NCBI GenBank assembly: GCA_011799875.1
Contig: CM022297.1
Location: forward strand, 537,061,711 to 537,125,710
Origin: Thinopyrum elongatum
Lineage: Eukaryota; Streptophyta; Magnoliopsida; Poales; Poaceae
Length of the DNA stretch: 64,000 nt
Direction: 5' to 3'
Of the stretch, positions 9,136-20,863 are shown in pieces. Numbering within the stretch: position 1 is the stretch's first letter; the number at the start of each line of letters is the position of its first letter. The notes beneath the pieces were generated by a model. The model saw only the letters and a list, made by a program, of their open reading frames with translations. It did not search any database and was not told the origin of the DNA. The position numbers were made by a program, and so were the translations under genes.

Positions 9136-10140
9136 ATGAATATATTCAGGAGGAGCTCCCCTAAGAAGAATGCCAAGGGAATTCGTGGAGAGTCTTCGGA
9201 CAATGACCTCATTTTACCTCATGATGCGGAAGTTCAGCCGTGCGAATGGCCACATGTACCCTTCATGGATGAGGCCGTCTTCCACCATGAGTTAACACAG
9301 TTCATCACCAACGCTGGGCTGAACGCCTTCATTGCAGATGAGTGTGAACAATATCACATCCTTACTAATTGTTTTGTGCAAAGTTTTCATTACTTGATTG
9401 GAAACAATCCCCCTGAAGTGTGCTTCAGCTTATATGGTGAGAGCCGTCAGATATCACTTGAGCAGTTTTCTGAGATATGTTTGATCCCTACTGATGGGGA
9501 TTTGAGAGAGCCTCGACCAGCAGAGTTTGAGGACTTCCTTCACACCTTAACGGTGGGAGAAGGAAGAGGAGTTTCGGCAGCCAAGTCCACTAGTTTACAT
9601 TTCCCTGCTGTTCACTACTTTGCTGTAATCATAGGGAAATGTTTGACTGCTAGGAAGTCTGGGAGCTGTCTTAGTGCACCTGACTTTGCTATCCTGCGCT
9701 GTGCACTTTTTGCTGACAACACTTTTAGCTTGGGAGCTATCATTGCATGTCGCTTGCACACTAATAGGGCTAAGGGCTTGATTCACGGTGGTATCTATGT
9801 TACTCACTTGGCGAGCCATTTTAATGTTAACATCTGTCTGCATGATCCCCGTTTGCCCAAGGTTTACTTCGATTTTGAGTCCATGAAGTACCATTGCTTC
9901 ATTTCTGATCTGGATGACTTTCACCGCATCCGTTACAACTTATTCTATGATGAGATCTCTATGGATATTATTCCATTGCCTGCACCTGCTTTGTTTGACC
10001 TTCATGCCAGGAACGGATACATTGTTGCATACCGAGAGGCGTTGGCCACGGCCGAGCACGAGGCTCAGAACTGGGATGCCCAGATCCCGCCTCCTCAGGA
10101 GTTTCCGTTGGGACCGGATGGATTCTTCGGATGGCAGTAG
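9136..10140 (+). CDS. Extra ORF of element B, Athila ORF1-like
   Basis: An open frame of about 334 codons starts at ATG 9136 (MNIFRRSSPKKNAKG) and stops at 10138-10140. The N-terminus is basic. The middle contains HHELTQFITNAGLNAFIADE, CFSLYGESRQISLEQFSEIC and GGIYVTHLASHFNVNICLHD. The pattern of an invariant 'SLYG...ISLEQFSEICLIP' block and a later 'HGGIYVTHLA' block resembles the ATHILA ORF-1 and plant-mobile-domain-like proteins in Athila-group retrotransposons. Their function is not established. An envelope-like role has been proposed for this position, but I see no signal peptide or membrane segment. Unlike gag, it has no internal stop. Confidence 0.6.
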   Translation: MNIFRRSSPKKNAKGIRGESSDNDLILPHDAEVQPCEWPHVPFMDEAVFHHELTQFITNAGLNAFIADECEQYHILTNCFVQSFHYLIGNNPPEVCFSLYGESRQISLEQFSEICLIPTDGDLREPRPAEFEDFLHTLTVGEGRGVSAAKSTSLHFPAVHYFAVIIGKCLTARKSGSCLSAPDFAILRCALFADNTFSLGAIIACRLHTNRAKGLIHGGIYVTHLASHFNVNICLHDPRLPKVYFDFESMKYHCFISDLDDFHRIRYNLFYDEISMDIIPLPAPALFDLHARNGYIVAYREALATAEHEAQNWDAQIPPPQEFPLGPDGFFGWQ

Positions 10141-11975
10141 ACCAAGCTAGGCCAAAAGCCTAAGCTTGGGGGAGTACGTATTTCCCACCGACATTTTATT
10201 CATGCCCACATTTCACTCTAGTTATCGGTGCTCATACTTTTTCATTGTATTATCCATGTTTGTTTTATTTTCTTGCTTTCTTCTTGTGTGTTTGAAAAAC
10301 CTTAAGATAACCCAAAAACATCGTTAGTTTCTTTTTGGTTTTTGCTTTCCAGTTTAATTAGTTGTAGCCTCTAAAAATCAAAATCCCAAAATGATTTCTC
10401 GATTCTTCTTTTGCTTGTTGGGAACTTTCCCGTGTAAATAGTTTTTCTCATTTTTGTTTTCTTTCTTTAATTTGCCTTCTTCAAGAAAAACCAAAAACTC
10501 CAAAAATATTTTAGTGTGTTTCTCTGAATTTCTTTTCTTTTTGTTGAGACCTTATAAGGAGAAGACCACGATGAAAATGTTGAGTGGCTCTCATATGCAT
10601 TATTGATTATCTTTCAGAGAGCCCATTTTACCTTGTCTTCTCCTTTGAATAAATTGTTACAGATTCTTGCTTAGTCCATGGTACCCTTGCATTATTATTA
10701 TTTTCATACCATTCGTCGTGCAAGTGAAAGGCAATAATGACGATAATTTGGTGGAGTGACCGCGGCAAAGAAAAGCGGTATGAACTCAACTTGTTCTTGC
10801 CTTTATGAATGTGTTTAGATTGATGTCCATGATTCAGCATATTATGATCAAACATGTTTGTGATGACAATTAGAGATTATAGTTGGTCATGCCATGCTTA
10901 AGTAGCTAGGGGTTGATAATGATTTACCTTGTATGTCAACATGCGCTTAAAATGATTGTGATGTGGTATGATGGTATGGTATCCTTCTCTGAATGTTTCA
11001 AGTGGCTTGACTTGGCACATGTTTATGCATGTAGTTGAATCAAAACCAACATAGCCTCTATGATATTTATGTTCATGGTGCTCATATCCTACTCATGCTA
11101 GTACTCAATGTTAATTATGCATAGTGTATGTTTATGACCATATTCGCTCTCTGGCTGGTCGCTTCCCAATCTTATTGCTAGCCTTCACCTGTACTAAGCG
11201 GGAACTCTGCTTGTGCATCAAACCCTTAAACCTAAGTTGTTCTAGATGAGTCCACCATATCTACCTATATGCGGTATTACCCTGCCGTTCCAAGTAAATT
11301 TGCTTATGCCATCTCTAAAAACCTTCAAATGAACATATGTTTTGTGTGCCTGGACCGCTCATGGAGCGACAGGGGGCAGCCAATATCTTCTATGCTAAGT
11401 GAGTTATTCTCAGATGAGTGTTTATTCACTTGTCATCGCACGAGAAAATGGCGGTAATAGGGATTCCCAGTCCCAAACTCAAATTGCAAATAATAAAACA
11501 AACTCCCCCCGACTATTGTTGGTATGGAGAGCACCCGAGGATTCAGTTAGCCATGGATTGTGATTGATGATGGAGGGGGAGTAAACTTTACTTTTATCGC
11601 TTGGGAACCGCCACTAATTTGTTTAGCATGGAAGATATTGAAAAATATCGGTCGTGACGTTGACAGGAAGGGCATGCCACCCAAAATTAAATTTTATCTT
11701 TGTTTTAAAACTCTAAGCTCTGGCACCTTTGCAAATCCTTGCTTCCCTCTGCAAAGGGCCTATCTATTTACTTTTATTGTTGAGTCATCACCTTATCAAA
11801 CAAGCACTAGACTGGAGAGCACTATTGTCATCCTCATGCATTGTGTGTGGTTAATCGTTGAATGCATCATGACTGGATCTTTCATGCCATGAATTACAAT
11901 GTTTAGTCGCTGCTTGAACTTTGGAGGTGCTCTGCATTTATGTTTTGCGGTCTCAGAAAGGGCTAGCGAGATACC
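10141..11975. other. Non-coding tail of element B before element C
   Basis: No supported gene is visible. An internal polypurine-like tract AAGCTTGGGGGAG lies at 10163-10175, just after the extra ORF. It copies the true tract next to the 3' LTR (21609-21621). The rest is AT-rich. Confidence 0.6.
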
Positions 11976-12449
11976 TGTCGGTGTCAAAACTGGCCGATCT
12001 CGGGTAGGGGGTCCCGAACTGTGCGTCTGAGGATCGAAGGTAACAAAGACAAAGGGAACACAATGTTTACCCAGGTTCGGACCCTCTAAATGGAGGTAAA
12101 ACCCTACGTCCTGCTTGGTTGTATTTGATGAGTATGGGGATTACAAGAGTTGATCTACCTCGAGATCGTAATGGCTAAACCCTAGTTTTCTAGCCTATGA
12201 AAATTCTGATAGCCTCTACGGACTAAGCCCTCTGGTTTATAAAGACACCGGAGGGGGATAGGGTTGCACAGAGTCGGTTTACAGAGGAAGGAAACTATAC
12301 ATCTGGACGCCAAACTTGCCATCCACGCAAAGGAGAGTCCCACCCGGATATGAGGAATGGTCTTCTGCCTTGTATCTTCACGACCCATCAGTCTGGCTCA
12401 TGTTACATAGCCCGGCCACCGGAGGACCCCTTAATCCTGGACTCCCTCA
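11976..12449 (-). repeat. 3' LTR of element C (left)
   Basis: This 474-bp LTR starts TGTCGGTGTCAAAAC and ends CTCCCTCA on the plus strand. It matches 20864-21338. The TATA-like box is minus-strand at 12235-12245 and the shared leader motif lies at 12066-12114. Confidence 0.92.
12066..12114 (-). promoter_or_regulatory. Conserved LTR leader motif (element C, left)
   Basis: The reverse complement gives GCAGGACGTAGGGTTTTACC ... GGTCCGAACCTGGGTAAA, the same block as in A, F and H, about 120 bases downstream of the LTR TATA-like box. The right LTR carries it at 20955-21003. Confidence 0.65.
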
Positions 12450-12465
12450 GTAGCCCCTGAACCAG
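12450..12465 (-). promoter_or_regulatory. Polypurine tract of element C
   Basis: The minus strand reads CTGGTTCAGGGGCTAC directly before the 3' LTR, in the expected place for plus-strand DNA priming. Confidence 0.7.
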
Positions 12466-12882
12466 TCTTCAATGGCGATGCATTCGGCATGTAGATTGTC
12501 TTCGCCATTGCAAGGCGGGTTCCTCCTCTGAATACTTCAAAGCAATCTTTCGAATAAAAGAACTGTATCCGGCTCTGCATGACAGTCACAACCCTCAACC
12601 ACGAAGGTAAAATACTTAGTCAAAGTAATGTCCATCAACTGACAGCTTTTTTGGCGAAACTTCACATCTAGCCTCTTTATCATTTCGAACCATTTTTTGG
12701 CCTCCCGCTTCGCATTTCGAGACACGGCCTCTATCGACACGTCTCGTCAAAGCGGAGATCATGCCCACTTATCGCGGGATCCTTATCAATGTGGGTTTGG
12801 GTAATCCAATGCCATTCATGCGATTCCTTGGGAACAGGCGAGTTTTAAGGCTTCAGGGGGCAGGCGCTTGATATTCATTGCC

Positions 12883-12891
12883 TTATATAAG
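12883..12891 (+). promoter_or_regulatory. TATA box for the antisense gene of element C
   Basis: TTATATAAG lies 113-121 bases upstream of the ATG at 13004, a normal plant distance with leader. It is on the strand opposite to the retrotransposon transcript and just inside the 3' LTR. Confidence 0.5.
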
Positions 12892-13003
12892 TGGATAAAG
12901 ATCCCTCTTTTCTCCCCACGCCTTCTTCCTTCTCCCATTTTCCCATCATCAAGCTCCAGCGCCCAAGCTTCAATCTTTCCCACTGCCGCCAACCTCTCCA
13001 GTC

Positions 13004-13876
13004 ATGTCCGGATCTGGCTCGAAGGGCAAGTGGGAGGCCTCCTCTGTCATGGAGAAGGACATCAAGGAGCTCCGGGGGCGGGATATCTGTCCGCGGAGAT
13101 CGCGCACAGGCTCCCTGTCAAGGATCAAGTCACACCCACTCCGGAGCCCGGCGAAAGGGTTGTATTCATCCCCCATTTCCTCCGTGGACTAGGGTTTCCC
13201 CTCCACCCCTTTGTCCGCGGCCTCATGTTCTACTACGGGCTAGATTTCCATGATCTAGCCCCAAATTCTTTCCTCCACATCTCGGCGTTTATCGTCATGT
13301 GCGAGGCGGTACTCCGCATCCCCCCACACTTCGGCCTATGGCTAAAAGTCTTCAATGTGAAGCCGAAGGTGGTCGACGGGCAACATGCGGAGTGCGGTGG
13401 TGCCATGGTGAGCAAGCTCCCCAACACCACCTGACCTAAAGGAGCCTTCGTGGAGACCGTCAAGGTGTGGCAGCAGGAGTGGTTCTATATCACCGAACCT
13501 CGCGGCGCCAAGTGGGCGGCCACTCCTGAGTTCAGATCCGGACCCCCTATGAGGCTCGTGTCATGGACCAACAAGGGCCTGGACTGGGGGTCGACCGCGG
13601 ATGTGATGACGCTACAAAAGCGCATCAAAAACATGATAAGCAAGAACATCAGTCTCACCAACGTGATTCAGATTATGCTTTTTCGTCGGATCCTCCCTTG
13701 TCAACTCCGGCCGCTCCACATGTGGGAGTTCAATCCAGGAGGTCCGTGGACCCTGCAGCGTTTCTTCGGCACAACACACGAAGAGATCTGGAAGCTGCTC
13801 TTTAAGACCCAGAAGACATGGCCGAAGAAGGCCGAAGACATCGGTCTTGACATCGAGAATCCGGCCACACCGATAA
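13004..13876 (+). CDS. Exon 1 of C antisense gene: Transposase_28-like domain
   Basis: After the frameshift near 13075 the protein reads GYLSAEIAHRLPVKDQVTPT, then GERVVFIPHFLRGLGFPLHP and FVRGLMFYYGLDFHDLAPNS. A TGA at 13432-13434 interrupts it just before a KVWQQEWFYITEP segment, the counterpart of WFYCRNM in A. The exon ends at an AAGTATT donor. Confidence 0.7.
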
Positions 13877-15300
13877 GTATTTTAGTTCCGAACATAATTT
13901 CCAGTAAATAAATCAAAGGTTATACTGAGATTTCCATTCTTTCATTCAGGGCTGGACAGTGAAGGCGGAGCGGATCAAGTGTTCGGCTCCACTACCTGAA
14001 GACCCAGCCAATCCTCTGCTAATGAGGATGCTGGTTCCGGCGCCGTATCAGCCGCCAGAGAAGAAAACCAAGAAGAAGGGAAAGGAGGCCAAGGGCGGCC
14101 TCCGCCGTAAGGTACTTCGGACGTAGTGTTCGGAGAAACCGAAGCCCAGTCCTCCCACGAGGGAGATGAAGATGAAGAGGAGGAGGAGGCGAAAAGTGGT
14201 TCTCCCCTAAAGGGGGAAAGAAGAAAAGGGCCGCCTCCGCAGACCTGGAGGAGGTGGCGTCCAAGAGGGAGAAGATAACCCTCTCGGACGGTTCAGATAC
14301 GGACACCGAACACACCCCCAAGAGGCGCCTCAGGGAAAAACCCCTGGCCGAATCGTAAGTGTTGAAACGGATACTCAGCAAATATTCGGTCTATTATGGT
14401 TGTAATATAACATATCATATTGTGTGTTTCAGCCCAACCCGCGACCTCCCCCAACCATCACTGTCTGAAGGGAGTTCTCTGCCGCCCGAGATGGCAGAGA
14501 GCGAGACGCCACCACGAGCCCCTTCGCCAATCACCGTGGATGACACCGAGGTGTTGTCCCGAAGGACCTCTCCTGGCCACGGAGGGGCGAGCGAGGCTGC
14601 CGAGAAGGCGCCCGAGGACAATACCTTGGCTGCCGAAGACATGGATGGGGCGACCCTCATGGCGACAGACGGCGGGGGTCCTAAGCAATCTGGCCCCCAG
14701 CCGGACTTCATTCCGGAGACCAATGTGGCCCCGGAGTCAGGCGAGCAGCCCCCTTCGAAGGAGGGGGGAGCATCAGCTCCGATGGCGGCCTCCACTAATC
14801 CGGAGGCGCCGAATACCTTGGTGGAAGCACTATGACGTGCTGCCATCATGGAGGAGCGCCGCACCCTGATGGGTGTGGTGGTTGAGAAGATTCAATCCGC
14901 CAAGAGCGGGCTGAATGAAGCCTTCACCAGCCTGTTAATAGGCTTCGAGGTATGCGACATAATGCTCTAGACGCTTTTTATAAAGGGACAGACCTGTGCA
15001 TAGATTGTAGCCCCTGAGTCTCTATCTGGTTTTGAAAAAAGCCGAACAGAGGATCGTATAATATTCGGAAGAGGTGACGTACTTTTATATTGTATAACAG
15101 GCTTCCATGTTGGTGGCAACAGCCCAGGCCGCTAAAGTTTCCGATCTTAAGTGGAGGCTGCAGCTGGTTGATAATAATATCGACCGCATGAACAAGCGGT
15201 TCGATGAGGCGCAAGGTATGTTTGAAATATCTCGCACATGCCTGAATTGATATGCAAATTCTGAGTTTAGACTCATGTGCTGCTATGTGTATGATTGCAG

Positions 15301-15615
15301 GTAGCGTGGCCGACGTCGAGACCCTCAAGAGTGCCCTTGCCCAAGCCAAGGAGGAGGCGAAGACGAGCAAAGTGGCCGCAGACAAAGCGGCTACAGATTT
15401 AAAGTCCGAACAGGTCTCCCGCCGCCAGTACGAGGAGAGGGTGACCGAAGTGGAGCAAGAGCTCAAGGACGCCGCTGGCAAGTGCGAGTCCTTGGAGGAG
15501 AAGAATAAGGCCCAGGCGGCCGAACTCGCCAAGGCCCTCCAAGAGGCCAAGGAGGCGAGGACCGAGTCCCGGGCAGCTCGCGAGGAAATCCGGCAGTCCG
15601 AATAGATAGCGGCTG
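15301..15615 (+). CDS. Exon 5 of C antisense gene: coiled coil
   Basis: The block begins at a GATTGCAG acceptor. It encodes an Ala/Glu/Lys-rich helix (SALAQAKEEAKTSKVAADKA, YEERVTEVEQELKDAAGKCE) with a stop at 15603-15605. It corresponds in position and character to exon 4 of the A gene. Confidence 0.6.
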
Positions 15616-16148
15616 GTAAGCCCTTTCTTTTGCAGACTATATTTGGCGGTCAAAGATATGCCTTGCTCACTCGACTGTGGAGTTCTTCAGACGCATTTGC
15701 GGATCTTTCAAAGAGTGCCGCCGACGCCGCACAGTTCTTCCGGGCCCAGGAGGGGCACACGACGGAGAAGCTTTTCTGGTCACAGTTCGCGGCGTCGGAG
15801 CATCCGGCGCTGTTGAACAACCACATGATGCAACTGGCAGAGCTGCACAGGATGTCCGGATTGGCCATGAAGGACGTCATAGTGTGGCTGTGGCCAACCG
15901 AACCCATTCCTAGCAGCTACTTTGGCCTGGTGCAGCGACTTGCCGACGCGCTGCCCCGGATTGAAGCTGTCAAGCACTGGGCATGCATAGAAGGTGCGCG
16001 GATGGCCTTTGCCCATGTCAAGATGCACTGGGCAAAGATGAAGGCTGTCGTCATGGCGGTCGAGGGCCCACCCGAAGGCAAGGACCACCGCAAGCCAGAG
16101 CGGTATTTTGAAGACGTCCTTGAGGGTGCCCGATTAATAGAGGGCTAA

Positions 16149-17436
16149 TGCTCAAAGGATATCATATTTGAGTGAATGTATCTGAGCTACCCAGACGTTG
16201 TTTTATAAACCAAGGCTTTGTAATATATTTATGTCTTTATCTGGAATTGCTTGCCTCCTGTGCGGCCGTATTTTGTTATCTTGAAAGTTTGCCAGTCATC
16301 GGCTTCAGCCCCCACGTAGATACTACGGGGGTGTTCGGAATAACGCCTGATCACTCTTGACCCAACGTCTTGGTCCGTGAAGGAGGTGTCTGCGTAGGCG
16401 AACCAGGCAATCAGACTATGCGGCTTTATCACTTTCACTTAGCCATAGGAGTTTGACGGTGGGGCTAAGTACAAGCCCCTGGTGCGTATGTGGCTATCCG
16501 AACTGGGATGCCTTAAGCACATGACCGGACAGAGGCCAGTCCTTCGCATAATACGGAAGAAATCACAAAAGATTTATAGCAAGTCGCCGAATAGCTTACC
16601 AGCTCTCGCCACACCATGACAGTTAGTTTTCGGCTTTCTCTACTGAGGTGTTTGACTGGACGAACCAGAAACACAATCGCAGTTGTTCTCCCTTTACTAC
16701 CCTAGCCGAACGAGCGGAACGTAAGGTAGTAACCATAGGAGCCGGGCAACCCAACTATTGACCAAAGACATGATTCGGAGCTGATGCATATAATGCAATG
16801 TTCGGGACGCCGAAGTGCACTCTATAAGCGTTCGGACTTTTTTTGAAAATATAGGTGGCCGAATAGAGCCCCTGGCATTTTAAGATATGCCAAAGTGTAT
16901 ATGCCAATCTGACATGAAGAGGGAATACAGATTATGAAATAAACCAATACCGAATAGGGTTGGTAAAAACTGTTTCCATTACAGTCTGATTGATACGTCA
17001 AAACGTGCTTTTATAGATGATGCTATAAGCATCAGGGCTATTTTACATGCCAAGAATTTGAGAACAAGGGAAAGCTGTATACAGGTCCTAAAAAAGAAAA
17101 GGTATCGTGAAGATCCTTTGGACACCCTGCCGCATGTCTGCGCCGCTTTTCGCCTTGGTGGAGGATCCTTTGAAAGGATCGACGATCATGTATATAGCAG
17201 GGGCCTGGGAAAGGGCCCTGTGCCACCGTAAAGTGACTTTAGGTTTTAAAGAACCCATAATAGAAGAGAAAAGAGAAAAAAGAAGAGGGAGATTAAGGTC
17301 TGAATAGGGTCGAGCCGTATTATGGACCTCGTCCGTGGAGTGCCTTCGTCGTCGCCCAAGGTATTTTGAGTGCGTAGTTATGCACACGCGGTACATATGC
17401 CGCGATTAGATGGGGCGGTGGACGGAGGCCGAACTA
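16149..17436. other. Spacer of element C
   Basis: This non-coding stretch lies between the antisense gene and the 3' end of gag-protease. A block near 16370-16760 (motifs such as CTATGCGGCTTTATCACTT and GAGCCGGGCAACCCAAC) reappears, reverse-complemented, inside element H near 50620-51320. That ties C and H to one group. Confidence 0.65.
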
Positions 17437-20400
17437 CTAGTCCAGCGCCGGATTGACCGAGCTGTCGTTCTGCAGAGTAGGCCGGACTCGTTTAATAGTG
17501 TCCGGAGGCTTGATGGCCGATGAAGTGTTCGGCTTGATAAGGCCGCTTTGTACCTCGGCTGCAAGGGCCGCGGTGTGCTCCTCGGTACGGAGGGAGCGTT
17601 CCATGTTTCCATTGACTGTGATAACGCCGCGGGGTCCAGGCATCTTGAGCTTTAAGTAAGCATAATGTGGGACTGCATTGAAGCGGGCGAAGGCAGTACG
17701 TCCGAGCAGTGCGTGATAAGCACTGCGGAAGGGGACGATGTCGAAGATCAAGTCTTCGCTTCGTAAATTTTTCGGTGAACCGAAGACTACTTCCAATGTT
17801 AATGAGCCCGTACAGCGGGCCTCGACGCCGGGCATCACTCCTTTAAAGGTGGTGTTACTAGGCTTGATTCTTGACGGGTCAATACCCATTTTGCGGACAG
17901 TGTCTTGGTAGATCAAGTTGAGACTACTGCCGCCGTCCATAAGGACTGGAGTCAGATGATAGCCGTCAATGATTGGATCGAGGACCAAGGCCGCCAAACC
18001 TCCGTGACGGATACTGGTCGGGTGGTCCCTGCGATTGAAGGTGATCGGACAAGCCGACCATGGGTTGAGTTTGGGGGCGACAGGCTCTACGGCGTAGACG
18101 TCCCTTAGTGCGCACTTGCGCTCCCTTTTGGGGATATGCGTGACATATATCATGTTCACTATTTTCACCTCAAGGGGAAATTTCTTTTGTCCCCCTGTGT
18201 TCGGTGGGCAGGGCTCGTCATCGTCCTCGCTTGGCGGCCCTTTCCCCTTATGTTCGGTATTTAACTTACCGGCCTGTTTGAAGACCCAACAATTTCTGTT
18301 GGAGTGGTTGGCAGGCTTGTCGGGGGTGCCATGAATCTGGCAAGGCCAATCGAGTATTTTTCCAAGTTAGATGGACCGTCCTTATTTCCTTTGAATGGCT
18401 TCTTTCGTTGACCGGATTTAGAGCCACTGAATTCGGCGTTAACCGTTGTGTCTTCAGTTTCTTCGTTGTTGTTTCGACGCTTGTGTTTGTTGCATCATGG
18501 CCTGCCATTGCCGTCCCTGACTTCGAAGGTGCCAGGGTCGCTGGTACTATTGCTTCTACGAGCCAACCAGCTGTCTTCTCCCGCGTAGAAGCGGGTCATG
18601 AGTGCAGTAAGAGCTGCCATAGACTTCGGCTTTTCCTGACCAAGGTGTCGGGCGAGCCATTCGTCGCGGACGCTATGTTTAAAGGCTGCGAGGGCTTCGG
18701 CGTCCGGACAGTCAACGATTTGGTTCTTTTAAATTAAGAACCTAGTCCAAAGTTTGCGGGCTGACTCACCGGGTTGCTGGACTATATGACTAAGGTCATC
18801 GGCATCCGAAGGCCGGACATAGGTACCTTGGAAGTTGTCTCTAAAGGCATCCTCCAAGTCTTCCCAGCTACCGATAGAGTTCTCTGGTAGGTTGTTTAGC
18901 CAGTGCCGCGCTGGTCCTTTTAGCTTTAGGGGGAGGTATTTGATGGCGTGGAGATCGTCACCGCGGGCCATGTGAATATGGAGAAGAAAATCCTCAATCC
19001 ATATCGCGGGATCTGTCGTTCCATCGTATGATTCGATGTTTACGGGTTTAAACCCTTTTGGAAATTGGTGCTGCATTACCTCATCAGTAAAGCACAAGGG
19101 GTGTGCGGCGCCTCTGTATCGGGCGACATCACGACGGAGTTCGGATGACATCTGTGTTTGGTTTTCGGCCCGAGTTCGGTTATGCTGCTCGCGCCAAGCT
19201 TGAAGGCCGTCATCTCTCGTTGGAGCATGCTCCCTTGATCCGTATATTGATCTGGTCTTGCCAGCTCTATTGTCCAGGTCCTGACGTAAGTCGTAGGTGT
19301 ACCCCTGAGCTGCTGCCTCTTTGCCTCGACGGCGAGGTGGCGCGGGCTGGTGTTCGGTACGAGTGGCCGCTTTGTCTCGCCCACGTGGTGGTCGGTCTGG
19401 TTCATCAGCATGATTATATCTTGACGGTATTGGCTCTAGGGCCTCGTCGTCGAATTGTGGCAGTAGTCGACGCTTCGGATAGCTCTTTGTTGGGTGTTCG
19501 AGGCCGTACTCCTCGGTAGCTAGGACCTGGGTCCATCTGTCGTTGAGCGTATCCTATTCGGCTTGAAGCTGTTGCTGCTTCTTTTTTAGGCTCCTCGCAG
19601 TTGCGATGAGTTGTCGCTTAAAGCGCTCTTGCTCGAGTGGTTCCTCTGGCACGATGAAGTCTTCGTTGCCGAGGCTGACATCCTCCTCGGAGATTGGTAG
19701 ATAGTTACTATCCTCCGAATCCTCATGCCCGACTGGCTCATCGGGGTTAACTTGTCCCTATTCCCAATTATCCTGCTCTATGGCAGGCTCAATGGGTTGG
19801 TCAGAGTCTTCGGCATTCTCCGGAGTGTCGATGTCTTCGGTGCCGGTATTACTTTCTTTTTCCCGCAGCGATCGTGAATGGCGCCGTTGACGTCGACGCT
19901 TCGGTGGTACCTCGATAGGCTTGTCCTTGATCGGATCTTGATTGCCATCATCGTCCTCCTTGGGTGTATCCACCATGTACACGTCGTATGTAGAAGTGGC
20001 AGTCCAACGACCGGTGATGGGCGCGTTTTGGCATAGTTCGGCTCCGGCATCGTCGTCCATACCGTCGATGTCTTCGGAGGCGTAGTCGAGTATGTCGGTT
20101 AAGTCCTCGACAGTGGCTATCAAGTGGGTGGTGGGTGGGACGTAAAATTCCCTGCACTCAGCCCCTAGTTCGGGCTGTGCGTAATTCAGAGGTGATACCT
20201 CCGTGATGGCGAGAGATTTCATTAAGTCTAGGGCCTCGCTTAAGAGTGAAGGCCGGATGGGAAACCGAGGACCTGCGGAGCTGGGGATGGCAGACCCTGC
20301 CAGGTTGTGTTCACCAGGCGCGGGCCTTGAGAGTTCAGAGTTGGCCTCCAGAGGTGAGTTCGGCTCTCCGATGACAAGGAGGGTCCTGCTTGATTCTAGG

Positions 20401-20816
20401 CTCGCCGAACATATAGTTGCTTCTGGGTCTTCGACAAAGGGCTCCATGGGAGGAGAGGGTCCGATGGGTTTTAAGATCCCATCTTTGGATGAGGTGGCCT
20501 GCTCTAGATCTATGGCCAGGGCAGGGGTAGTAGTTGGTCTTTGAGCGGCGCCTGATGACGGATCCGATGGGTTGCCTTCTTGAAGATGAGGAATAGTGGT
20601 CGAGGCCGTGAATCCTTCGAAGATCAAGTCTCCTCGGATATCAGCGACGTAATTTAGGCTCCCAAATCTGATCTGATGACTAGGGGCGTAGCTGTCGATC
20701 TGCTCAAGGTGACCAACTGAATTGGCGCGCAGAGCGAAGCCGCCGAATACAAAAAGTTGGCCGGGGAGGAAGGTCTCCCTAAAAACAGCGTCGTTGTTGA
20801 TGATCAAACGAGCCAT
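17437..20816 (-). pseudogene. gag-protease polyprotein of element C
   Basis: This reads on the element's sense strand. The ATG at 20816 follows the primer site and starts MARLIINNDAVFRETFLPGQ, a variable acidic N-terminal region of about 350 residues. The gag core near 19151-18729 contains YDGTTDPAIWIEDFLLHIHM and KYLPLKLKGPARHWLNNLPE. A CX2HX8HX4C zinc-knuckle-like motif (CQIHGTPDKPANHSNRNC) lies near 18300. The protease near 18000-17600 has the active-site segment LMDGGSSLNLIYQDTVRKMG and the later block YHALLGRTAFARFNAVPHYA. Stops near 19757 and 18731 and at least one frameshift break the frame. The polyprotein ends after protease with no RT domain. Sequence style matches F. Confidence 0.78.
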
Positions 20817-20841
20817 CGATCCTTCTGCCGACGATACAGTG

Positions 20842-20863
20842 GAACTCTCAACGAAAGCACCAA
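20842..20863 (-). promoter_or_regulatory. Primer binding site region of element C
   Basis: The minus strand reads TTGGTGCTTTCGTTGAGAG beside the 5' LTR. Element H has the same site with one change (TTGGTGCTTTCATTGAGAG). Confidence 0.7.

Larger units (their letters stand above)
13004..16148 (+). pseudogene. Antisense multi-exon gene of element C (Transposase_28 / coiled coil)
   Basis: Six coding blocks with plant-like GT-AG borders lie opposite to gag-protease. By-eye exons are 13004-13876, 13950-14354, 14433-14949, 15101-15215, 15301-15615 and 15636-16148. Exon 1 starts MSGSGSKGKWEASSVMEKDI and holds a Transposase_28-like domain (GLDFHDLAPNSFLHISAFIV). Exons 2-3 are charged and proline-rich, exon 5 is a coiled coil, and exon 6 is helical (HPALLNNHMMQLAELHRMSG). 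The layout mirrors the antisense gene of element A. Breaks are a one-base shift near 13075, TGA at 13432-13434, TGA at 14833-14835 and TAG at 15603-15605. The gap before exon 6 has splice-like ends but is only 20 bases long. Function is unknown. Confidence 0.7.

Noticed and set aside
14415..14864. 149-codon minus-strand frame in element C
   Set aside because: It is a shadow of the antisense gene's proline-rich exon; the plus strand has splice borders and homology in layout.
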